A stretch of 64,000 bases of DNA from Lanius collurio (taxonomy: Eukaryota > Chordata > Aves > Passeriformes > Laniidae). The stretch lies in contig JACBWW010000020.1 in the NCBI GenBank assembly GCA_020086605.1, positions 15,964,776-16,028,775 on the forward strand, read 5' to 3'. Positions 51,441 through 61,803 of the stretch are shown here, piece by piece. The notes under the pieces are model-generated. The model searched no databases. It was given only the letters and a program-made list of their open reading frames with translations, and was not told the DNA's origin. How positions within the stretch are numbered: the first letter of the stretch is position 1; each line of letters begins with the position of its first letter. The position numbers and the translations under genes are program-made.

Positions 51441-53870
51441 CATTTCTGGTATGAATTTCTGCTATTTTATTTCACTGGAGAGTATAATTTTTTTAAATTA
51501 TCAATTATAACAATGATGAGAAAGACAGATTTTGTGTACTGATTAACAGCTAAAGTAATCTTTAGCTGTATTTGGCTGTTATCACTTCCTCAAATTCCCT
51601 ACAATGATTTCAAACCATGGTACTCTTTATGTTATTCTTGAATTTCACATGGTTGTGAAAGATGACAGTGGCTGCAAATCACTTCATTGTATCAACACTC
51701 TGACCTTCTAATATTTTGAGGGGTTTAGAACTTAGCATTTTATATTAATGATGGCTCTGTACCCACACCTGGCTGCACTTTATCTGTTATAATCCGTAAC
51801 AGACCATGCAGAAGCACAAAACAGATAAACTTTAATCAATCTTGAAATCGCATACTGCTACCAGATGTAAGGTGTACCTTTGGAAACAAAGTGATCAATC
51901 ACAATATAGAATAGAAAAATCTTTTTTAACATCATCTTCTTGTTGAAATAACCACACAAATACTTTTAAAATAGTTTCAGATAAGCTGATGGGTCTGAAA
52001 CTCAAGTCAATGCCTGCAATATTCAAACAATTATCTTCAGATGTGCCTTGCTTCATTGTTGCCATCCTCCAAAGTTTCACTAAGCACTTGATGTCTTGCT
52101 TAGCCTCTTGGTCAATTCACGGTTCAATCTGACAACAAACATTTGGTTAAAATGCAAGCAACAAACCTATGATATAAAAACCCATGATGAATGTGTAAGA
52201 GGTGTAAAGCTGAAATTCTTCCATCCTTTAAACTTTTAAAGGGACACACATCCACAACTCCAGAAGCACGTGCCATTGAAACTCATTTAAACATCAGAAC
52301 AAAGCTGACTTTATTTCCACAGTAGAGTAGAAGTGGGAATCTGTCACTCTAAACAAAACCTCACCACTGAAGGGCCAAAGAGCAAAGATACATGGAACTT
52401 CGAGGAAGGTGTGTCAGTCATTCAGAGTACTTATTGCAATATTAATCCTAACAAATATTTGAGGTCTATTAGATGTCTTACACAGAATAATGTTTCATCA
52501 GACTGAATTTGAAGAGACGAACTACAAACAGAAGAACTGTATTAATGAGCCACTAATTTATCAAAGGGAATTGAAATCACAAGCTTAGTTAGAGGTAAAT
52601 GTATGAAAGTATTAACAATGTCATTACAATTTTCACACAAGTATCTTCACAAACTTGCAGTTACCTGACAGCAGCAACACACCAGGTGATAAAAGCTAGT
52701 AAGATTTTTTTTTTCCCTATAAACATAAATAGTAACTAAGAATTGCTCTGTATAGTGACTAATAACTTTTAAGAATCTTTTGGATTTTAGGTAATACATC
52801 TTACATGTCAAAAACTTCATGGTTTCCTTTCCAAGTTATGCCCATGCACTCATAAGAAACAACAATGGTAAAACTGTTGAAAACCAGGCTTCAGTTGCTA
52901 CTGAATTTAGTGAAAATCCACTACGTGTTTCTCTTCTAGCTCACTGATTTTGCCCTATGAAATGCAAATACAATTTAAAATTTCTTCTAGGGAAGAAAAT
53001 CAGAAAGGCTCCAGTAATTGACTAGGGAAAAAAATGCAATTTTAAATGAGAACTGTATTGCCAAAATTTTAGGGCAGTTTTTTTCACTATCTTTATTTTG
53101 AGAGAAAATGTAGGTATAAGTGAGGTAATGAAACAGGCTGTATTCCTGGAAAACACTTGCAAGCATGGACTCAAGCACCAACAAAATAAATAGTTACCAT
53201 ATTGGTCTATTCATGCTTGCATTTGCATGGAAATATACAGCTGAGTGGCTAAATTCCTAGCCTGATATTTAGGACATTGTTTATGTTCTTCTCTGCCAAT
53301 CTGAAAAACAAAACCCATTTTCCCTTCTAGAGAAAATGTTTTAACAACGTCTAGAATTTTTTTTTTTTTTTGAGGACAAGAATACCTGAAAAATCTACCA
53401 TGGATCTAGTGACGCTATTAGTCCTTACACAAACTGAGTTTACTCCAACTTGTATGAGTAATTAAACAGAACTTAAGCTAAAAGATAAAGTAATTTATTA
53501 GATCACTGCTGGAAATACTGGGGATTGGGGATACTCAAGCTTATGGACTGACTTGGGATATAGTTACCAGATACCTTAGCTTCAGCAGAAAAATATGTCT
53601 TTAGTATGAGCAGCACAAGGCAGAGATAGAGAGACATGGAATTTCTTGCTTCTGCACCACTCATGACATATTGTGTCCAGCTATCCCCACAGTGGTTTTC
53701 ATATTGCTCTTTCTTACCAAACAGAAAGGTGAGCTTGACCCTCTCTATAGTAGTAGCAGCAGAACACCAAATTCTGTGTAGTAGAATTATAGTAGTGGCA
53801 GAACCCTAAATACAAAATAAGAAATGCTGGGTAGCAACAAAGAGATTTATTTCACGTATAAATTGAAAAT

Positions 53871-53930
53871 AGTTAAGTGATAATAGAATTAGGTTAACAT
53901 AGTCAAGTGATAATAGAATTAGGTAAAATC
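53871..53930. repeat. 30-bp tandem duplication
   Basis: Two adjacent copies of a 30-bp unit. The shared core is AAGTGATAATAGAATTAGGT, with a few differences at the unit ends. Intronic, no coding role seen. Confidence 0.9.
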
Positions 53931-54205
53931 TAGGCTGAGTGGTGGACTGCAAAGAAGCTAAGTCGTCCAGTTTCAAAGGTGTGCTTGAAAGGCGAAAACA
54001 CCCAAGGTTCCTCTGCATTTAGGGAGAGTAAAAGGTGCAAGCAAGCAAACATAAACCTTGTGCTTTTTGAAACTGATACAGTGATGTTTTTACAAGAACA
54101 CTTTTCCACGTCATTCTTTAAAGCAATCGTTTAGGGCTCGGGGGGGTGTTTACCCTCCCGCACACTTCTGCAAGTGCCCGTGTTTCGTTCCACGGAGAGC
54201 ACCCG

Positions 54206-54617
54206 GCCCCACTCCAGCCCCGCTCCAGCCCCTCTCCAGCTCTGCCCCTGCCCCGCTCCAGACCCGCTCCTTCCCCTCTCCTGCCCCGCTCCAGGCCCTG
54301 CTCCTGCCCCGCTCCATCCCCTCTCCAGCCCCGCTCCAGCCCCTCTCCAGCTCCTCTCCGGCCCCGCTCCAGCCCCTCTCAGGCCCCGTTCCAGCCCCTC
54401 TCCTGCCCCGCTCCAGCCCCGTTCCAGGCCCCGCTCCAGCCCCGTTCCAGGCCCCTCTCCGGCCCCTCTCCGGCCCAGTTCCAGCCCCGCTCCAGCCCCT
54501 CTCCTGCCCCTCTCCGGCCTCGCTCCAGCCCCTCTCCGGCCCCTCTCCAGCCCAGTTCCAGCCCCGCTCCAGCCCCTCTCCGGCCCATTTCCAGCCCCTC
54601 TCCAGCCCCTCTCCGGC
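54206..54617 (+). repeat. GC-rich 11-bp minisatellite
   Basis: About 410 bp of near-perfect tandem copies of an 11-bp unit, AGCCCCKCTCC (K = G or T, with scattered variants such as GG for AG). That is roughly 37 units. The complementary strand has a GGGG run in most units. Because 33 bp makes 11 codons, several frames on both strands stay open (frames of 163, 219 and 222 codons). These are repeat artefacts and not genes. It lies in the CORIN intron between stalk and Frizzled 1. Confidence 0.93.
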
Positions 54618-54790
54618 CGCACGGGCCTGGGACCCGCGCTAGCGGCGCCCTCCGGCGGCGGCGCGGGGCGGGAGCGGGGCCGGGAGCGCAGCGGGAGCGC
54701 CGGGCGCTGCTGCGGGGCCCTCCCCGCTCCTCACCGCCTGCGCGGCGGAGGGAGTGCCACGCACAGACGGGCATGGCTGAAGAGCAAGCT
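54618..54790. promoter_or_regulatory. CpG-rich block, possible CpG island core
   Basis: A sharply bounded GC- and CpG-rich segment joins the minisatellite. It contains GGCGGCGGCGCGGGGCGGGA, several GGGCGGG/CGGGAG GC-box-like motifs and CGCCTGCGCGGCGG. The surrounding kilobases are AT-rich. No TATA box is obvious. Promoter activity is an inference from composition only. It could instead be an extension of GC-rich repeat sequence. Confidence 0.5.
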
Positions 54791-55669
54791 TGGGCATGTG
54801 ACTTTTCCCGTTAGGATTTGGCCACCGGCATAGTTCTCCACTGAAATTGTTTTTGCGAAATGGCAGAGGCGTTACTAGCCTGTCTGCTAGGGGAGATCTG
54901 TGGGAGACTTGGTCAAAAAAAGTATCTTAGATACATAATGCGTACACACCAGTGAGTGGAAGAAACAAAATCAGATACTAATACTTTTTGCCCGAGTGTA
55001 TGTTCCATTCATCGACAGGATGTTTTTCTAGGAAGAACTCCGGCCCTTGCTCTCTCTCCTTCTTCCTGTCTCCCCAAATAATCTGTATTCCAAAACAAGG
55101 AGTCTACTATTTAATATGTGGCCCCTTTTCTATTAAGCATTGATTGACAGATGAACAGAATATTACTGCATGTATTTCTAAATTCCATGGATAAACACTG
55201 CTGAACCTATTGGTTCACCTAAGACTCCCATCCTGATGTTTTTGCTATCAGAAAACTCTCCAGTGAGCCGTCCTCGTGGCTTAGGACCATGGCCCATGCC
55301 TCCAGAAAATATTTAAATATAAAGTCACACAAACTCAAGTCCCTCAACAGGAAAAACATATTTCTTCACTTGGTTTCCAACAGAGAGGTAACACAAGATA
55401 CATTTAACTCAGAAGCTGAAATTTGGAAGGGGCCAGCATTATATATTCAAGAAAACTTCTAATAATATTGGGCAAATATAAGGAACAACCATCTAGGACT
55501 ATAACAACTTCTGGCAACATAAAATTTTGGACCTTCACAAGTCAGAAGTTGCCAGTTAACTATTGTTTCTACAAGCCTCAACAGACCAACCCCTCACAAA
55601 GTTCTCCAAGCATTTCCATATTTTCTGGTTTTCCCATCATCCTGTGGCAATAAGTTCCAGGACGTCTCC

Positions 55670-55757
55670 TTTTTTTTTTTTTTTAGCTTACTGCCTGATA
55701 GGCAAAAAACTAAAAAAAAAAAAAAAAAACAAAAAAAAAAACTAAAAAAAAAAAAAA
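55670..55757. repeat. Poly(T)/poly(A) inverted repeat and A-rich tract
   Basis: T15AG (55670-55686) is followed by a 23-nt spacer and then CTA18 (55710-55729), a perfect 17-bp inverted repeat. The spacer holds a further small pair, TGCC (55692-55695) and GGCA (55701-55704). More A runs follow to 55757. Confidence 0.85.
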
Positions 55758-58700
55758 CCAAACCAGTCAACTCCTCATCTAATGAAAAACATGGAGTAAC
55801 TTTTCTATTTCACCTAGACACTCATAATAATCTTAATATCTACTACAACCACTTACTCATAAGCCAGCTGTTTTCCAGAAGGAAAAAAGTGTCTTGCTTC
55901 TATTTAGTGCCTCCCCACATCTAAGTCTTTCCATTTCTCTACTGGTCTGATTGCCTGCTATTTGCCTTCTCCAATTCTACTGTAATCTTTGTGAAGTTAT
56001 ACACTGATGTAGCAAGATTTTCCATTTTGTTCTTTATCAACTTCATGATGAGGGCTCTCATGGAGACAGAAGACTGACTGCAGCAAACCACTAGGTCCTT
56101 GCTTTGGAGGCAACACTAGCTGAAAGTCCAGCATTGTATTTGATAGATTTAGCATTGTTTTCCACTCCCTAGCATTCTTTCGCATCTATTGGCACGGTCA
56201 TTTAAACATTTTATCAGCCACTCTCTCCACTATGACACCTTTATGTGATTCCCAGCTATTCATTTCAGGCAGCTAAATCTGTATTAGCAGAAATTTTATT
56301 ACTTGACTATTTGCTGTTTCCCCGATCAGAAATCACTGTCTGTAAGACATCATCAGCATCCATCAGCAACCTTCTTCACCCTGGAGCCTAGCCATTCATT
56401 CTTATTTTTCCTTCTGTCTTTTAATGAATATATAGTTTGTCAGAAGAGTGTCTGTAAGACTTCATGGTGAAGACTCTTGTTAACAGCATTTTGAAAAGCC
56501 AAGAATATTGTATTAGCCAGCATTTTCATGGTCTCCTTCAAAGAACTTTCTAATAGATTTGTGAGACATTTCTTCCCCTTGTAAAATGGAAATAAATTTC
56601 TTCATCCCTTCTTTATTGCATCATTCATTCCCATTTACCCACTAACCTATTCTTTGCTAGAATTTCTGCCAAAAAAACTTCCTTGTGCTTCAAGGACTTC
56701 TTAAATAATTGAAGTCATATGTGCCAAATTTCATTCCTCTCCAGTTAGTAACTCAGTAATGTCTTACTTGTGTTGCTTTAAAGTCTTAACTGAATACCAT
56801 ATGGTTATGATGTTTATAATTTCTCTTATTAATGTCTTTTATTGAAGTTGTGGTCCACCAGTAAAGCAAATCTGGCACTAGGGATACTAGCTAGCATCAG
56901 ACCAAGAACTTAACAGCCACATAAATGCCAATCCAAATGTGTTCAGAGAATTTTGTCTAGTTGGCTTTCAACTCTGTATTATATGACATATCATTTATCT
57001 TTTATTGTACTGCATAAAATCAGCATAAAGTCCAAGTTATGTACACTTACTAAATCAATAGAAATGCATTCTCCTCCCCACATTTGAACCAGATGAAACT
57101 TGTACTGATGGATGATCTGCTAGCTTGCATTGATGATGATGGAACATCATCCTCACACTTCATTTAGAGATTAATTTCCTAATAAGATCCGCTTTGAAAG
57201 CTCAAACCTTTATTTTACATGGGTTCAAAAGTGATTACATCAATTCATAGGAGGACGAACGAACTCACACAGCACATCACTGGAATCTGCTACCACATAG
57301 CATTCAAGTGTCTCAGCATGCCAGCCCTAGTTTATTCTTCTTCAGGCACATGTTGATGGTTGGATTCAGACATGAAGCAACAGAGAAATAGTTTGATCTA
57401 CTACCACCAATCTGATGTGGTCTTTAAGTTTTACTTGTCCCCAAAAAAATCATTTTTACTCCAACAGAGTATTCCAGTTTCACTGTTCTAAAACTTATTT
57501 ATATCTCGTGTCCCAGTCATATCTCGCTGTCTCCACATCAGAATATATATGTCCTGTGAACATCAGACCATGTTACCTTAGGGTTCTCTCCATGAAGCAA
57601 GCTTAGTGGAAAAAAAGAGATCAAAGAGACTAGAGACAAGTATAAGGGGTTAATTTGCAAAGGCCAGGACAATAAAGGAAGTGAGTAGCAACGTGTGTTA
57701 CTCAAAATTCCCTACTTTCTAGTCCTCCATGCCTTGGAGAGCCATGGGAACAAACAGTTATTATAAGATCAAATTCTTCAGGATTCTTAATTTTTTTTAT
57801 TTTTTTTTTTTTTTAATTTACACACAGAATTAAGACAATGTTCCCATGAATACAGTTAAGCAAAACACTTGAAAGAGGAACCAAAGACTGCAAGGTTATT
57901 GATTAGTAACATACTATCTCTGGACATTTCTGATGGGCAAAGTATCTCTGTTTGGGATGGGGTTCTTTTTGTAGTTGTAGGGTTTTTTTCAGGAAACCTG
58001 TGGTATTTCAAACTTATTTTTTATCCTTTTCTCGTTACAGAGAAAATGCTACACCACAATAGAATTCCAAGTAGTCAAGCCTACCAAATATACACACAGT
58101 CATACTGCTGTTGGAATGAGCTGCACTTACCAGAATAGAACATGTTTGGAAATCCTAAAAGTGCCTCTCTGTATAATACCAAACCCTAAATATTTGAAAG
58201 ATTGGAAATCCAGACCTAAAGCTGTCCTGAGTCACTGTAGTGCTGTCCTTGCATTTACACTGTAGTAGGGAAAAATACCACATGCTATACACACACATCT
58301 GCACATTACATATGCATGTTATATGCATCTCGAAAGAGTTCATTCCAAGATGATAAGAAAAGGCCAAAGGGCTTTACTGTATCATCTATATTTCCTGGAA
58401 TTTCAGGTATCTCAAATATGATGATAAAAATAGTTGTAGTGTAGCACACTACGCTTTCTTGCTGTTCCTTGGCACAGTGATAATTAGCCAAGTTGCCAAA
58501 ATAATGAAATAAATGAACCAGTTATAGGATTCAAGTGTACACTTATCTACATTTATTCTGAGTTGGGGTGCAGGGGGAGAAAAAGAGAGAAATCTACATG
58601 AGGAAAATCATTTAGCAAACAGAACCTGCAGAGAGCCTGCACCATTCAAATGGCCTATGAAGTCACAACTTTAGGGGAGAGAAGAAAATAGTGATAAATC

Positions 58701-59436
58701 AGTGATTTATATCAAGTTTTCTCTATGACCTTATGAATAAGTTTTGCTCTCTGCTTTGGTGGGATTATGAAAAAAGGAATGATAAGCAGTTCCAGAGAAA
58801 TTGATTCATTTTAATATGGTACCCTTGCTTTTCATCTGTTAGCAAAGTAGTATCAGGGAATCCTTCACTACCACTGACATGATGAATCAACAACATTTAT
58901 TATGACATTAATAAAATGCACCTACCTTTGCAGTCAAACATATTTTTAAAAAGTCCTGATCCCAGTTAATTGTTGTTAGTCTCTCTCAAAAATGCCACTG
59001 GAACTTTATTGCTATATAGAAAAACTGCTTCAAATTAGAGAAGAATTTATCCATTAAGACAGAAAAAGTTGCAACTGCAATTACATCCCAAGATCAGGAA
59101 TGTACTTGCTACATACATAATTTTAAAGAAACTCAGGGTATACAATTGACAGCCTTAGCAACTGCAATGACTTGTTTCCAGCCTTGCTAAGCCTGACATC
59201 GCCAGTTGAAGAATGTATTTTCATACTGAGAGAATTTACTGTGTCTTCCTTAACAGGTTGAACAAATGTTCTAATAAGAAACCAGTTGATTGCAACATGG
59301 AATGTACACAAGAAAAAAAAATATCAAAAATGGACACATTCCTTAGACCTCACGGAAACACATGGGGGAGCACGCCAACAGTATGTTCTGTAGTTTTTGG
59401 GTCAGAATTATGGAGCCAAATAAAATATAAACTCAC

Positions 59437-59889
59437 TTTTTTTCTGATCCATTTTTTGTGAAACAGACGGATGGGTAGGACTTAATACAGGCAGAGTGGT
59501 CATCCTCTCTGTGTTGTTAAAGGAAGTATCTGCAGACCACAAAGTCACCTCCTCTGCAGTGGCAAACGACTGGGTGTTGTCTTTAGAGCCTTCTGCCAAA
59601 GCAGCATCGTAGACAGGCTGAGGATTGAGCACTGTGGCTTGAGTTGGGGGAGTAAAGGAATGCTCCTGGAAAGACTCTCTAAATATGTTTGAGTTCTTGT
59701 TCATTTGGTCAATGTGGGATAAAGACGTGGTGGTCCAGGAAGAGGGCTGTGTGCTGAGATCCACTGTGGGAGCAGTCTTGGAACCATTTTCAACCATGTT
59801 TGGCAAAAGATCATCAGATGTTTCAAAGTCACCATTCACTGTGAGGCCCTCGCTTCCATTTGAATAAAAGCATGTTTTTTCTAACACTC
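59437..59889 (-). CDS. CORIN: CORIN exon: extracellular juxtamembrane stalk
   Basis: This exon encodes the extracellular stalk between the membrane helix and Frizzled 1. It starts after the acceptor TTTCTTGCAG and ends at the donor GTGAGT. It is 453 bp, phase 1 at both ends, so it encodes 150 full codons plus split codons. The first residues (VLEKTCFYSNGSEG) align with remembered human corin (TLQKVYFKSNGSE) just outside the membrane. The exon's last base joins the next exon's GT to give Ser, as in the human TSAC junction. The remainder is rich in Ser, Thr, Pro and Asn, has one Cys near its start, and has three N-glycosylation sequons (two NGS, one NNT). It looks like an unstructured, probably glycosylated spacer. 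It is much longer than the human stalk of about 67 residues, as I recall it. Neither end is a translation boundary; the preceding transmembrane exon is not in the window. Confidence 0.93.
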
Positions 59890-61079
59890 CTGCAAGAAAG
59901 GCGAAAAAAACACCAAAATTACAATCACCTGGAAGAATAATTGTTACCAGCTTGTTTTGGAAAGTTAATAATAAATATAATGACAGAGATTTTAACAATA
60001 TTTTTATTTCAAAATTAAAGACAACTAAATTTAAGAATTTTATGTAGCAACAAAATAATGGTAGCACATAAAATATGGTTGCTGTAAGATAAATAGAGAA
60101 ATAAACGCTTCTGTGAGCTTAAAATGTTTTGATCATATTTATAGTATGTCTCTGAATATATACATGTTTAAAACTACAGAGTGCAGTTTCAAGGAGCTCC
60201 AACATGTATTCATCCTATCATTGTGTTAACAAGACAGACAATGATTTTTTTTTCTCCCTTTAAATTGCATCATCTCTTGTTTTCATAGTACCACCATCTT
60301 CAGAAATCTAATTCTGAAGCTTTAAAGGAACCAATAAATTTTAAATATATTTTGTATTCACTAATTTGTAAAATGGAAAGAGGTACTGTTTTCTCTATAT
60401 AGAATTATATAATTTAACTACCACTGCTAAATATAGGCCCATGAGTTCTTTGTCATTCTTCTCTGATACTGGATTTTAAGTATACACTAGTTATCTAAAA
60501 TTTTAGTCACTTGCTGGCTTTATTTTTTGACCATTTATTATATTATGGACAAAACCAGACTTTGCTTAGTTGTTTGTGTTCAATAGTTGCGAGTAATTAT
60601 AATTCACAAATCAAAACAGCTGCATAACAGTAAGTAGATGTATCCCACAAGCATCAGGAATTTAAACTACATAGTAAGAGAATTGATCTTTAACTTATTT
60701 ATCCAAATAATAAAGAAGACATCTTAAACATATAGAGAACATATAACTTAGTTATCTATAAGAAAAACTACAAACACTACCTCAAATTTTTTAACCAAGT
60801 AACTTATAGTCATGTTTAATGCTAGATGAGCATTACTGTATTACAATATTTTTGGTAAATAGGAAAAGCAATTTTTGCCACTGTCTGGTCATGTAAAAGA
60901 GCTTAACAATCATAATAGACACAGTTCATCTAGACTTGATTATAAAAGAAATTTAAAGGAATCTCAAAACATGAAGTCTCCCAAATGTTTCTAAGTACCT
61001 TGGCAACAACTGATAATTTTAATAACTTTTCCTCATGTTCATTTGATCCTTCATTAGCTGTTTGGTACAGATGAACCCT

Positions 61080-61127
61080 ACATGGCAGGGGGGTGGAAAT
61101 TAGATGATCTTTCTATGATTCTGTATC
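61080..61127 (+). mobile_element. Short CR1 3'-end remnant
   Basis: CATGGCAGGGGGGTGGAAAT is followed by TAGATGATCTTTCTATGATT and CTG. This is the last part of a CR1 element from which the usual AAGGTCCCTTCCAACCCAAA segment is missing between GATGATCTTT and CTATGATT. Only about 48 bp remain. Confidence 0.6.
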
Positions 61128-61777
61128 TCCTAAGTCTACAGAACACCCATCACCATCTCTCCTAGACTTCATTTTCAGTTTGGTTATTGCATTTACCAAA
61201 ATGGCTTGTTGCACCATCTGCTCTCAGTCAGGCTTTGTACATCCCCCCCCCTCCCCAGGCTCTTTCCCTAGACAAACCTCCCCCTCTGCAAACTCCCAGC
61301 ACCACACAGAGCCCAAAGGGTATCCTGAGCCCATTCCCATTACTGAATTCCTCTTCTCACTTCTTCATGCACTCTGCTTCTAGAATAAATCAGTTAACTG
61401 GTCTGAAATTCAAGGTCTGGGCAGGCAGAAATGTTTATTAATCACAGGTACAAGTAACTAAAAATGACAGAAGAATCCAACTGAAGAGACTTTGGGTTGG
61501 AAAGTTTTACAGGTAGGGATAAAAGAGAAGTAGAATAGCTGAGAAGGGGCAACGTCAGTATTTTCTTTTTACCTGAGTAACCTTTAAGTATAGTAAATGC
61601 AAACAGGAAGAAAAACTTGTGAAATTTCTTAAATATAGTGAGTTTCAATGAAAGAGTTACCATTTGAGATTTACCATATCCTCATTTATCCAGCCTGGAT
61701 TGTTTTGGCTCCAGTGTCACTAACTGTGAGTAAATCTTTATGTCTAACTTCTACTGGACAAACCCAGGGGAACCTTG

Positions 61778-61803
61778 TATATATATATATATATATATAT
61801 ATA
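61778..61803. repeat. (TA)13 microsatellite
   Basis: Twenty-six bases of uninterrupted TA dinucleotides in the intron upstream of the stalk exon. Confidence 0.95.

Larger units (their letters stand above)
39586..59436 (-). other. CORIN: CORIN intron between stalk and Frizzled 1
   Basis: A 19.9-kb phase-1 intron. It contains an LTR (43400-44296), an opposite-strand LTR (about 48225-48640), a diverged CR1 (51252-51440), a GC-rich minisatellite with adjoining CpG-rich block (54206-54790), and long A/T tracts near 50015-50092 and 55670-55757. The remaining stretches show only short open frames without recognisable domains. Confidence 0.88.
2406..59889 (-). other. CORIN: CORIN gene body, partial: seven internal exons and their introns
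   Basis: Corin is a type II transmembrane serine protease, best known from heart muscle, where it cleaves pro-ANP to the active hormone. Its known layout is cytoplasmic tail, membrane helix, stalk, Frizzled 1, LDLa modules, Frizzled 2, more LDLa modules, scavenger-receptor domain and trypsin-like protease. Here the minus strand carries, in that order, stalk, Frizzled 1 and four LDLa modules, as seven exons of 453, 211, 182, 114, 108, 111 and 111 bp. The sum is 1290 bp, 430 codons, with no stop and matching phases (1, 1, 2, 1, 1, 1, 1, 1 at the successive boundaries). The Frizzled-LDLa arrangement and close agreement with remembered mammalian corin exclude the LDL receptor and other relatives. 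The 5' and 3' parts of the gene lie outside the window. Start and stop codons, promoter and protease domain are therefore not visible. Confidence 0.96.

Noticed and set aside
54131..54833. Open frames of 131-222 codons on both strands across the GC-rich region
   Set aside because: They follow the 11-bp tandem unit, have proline/serine- or glycine/arginine-rich periodic translations, and overlap in many frames. They are products of the minisatellite rather than genes.
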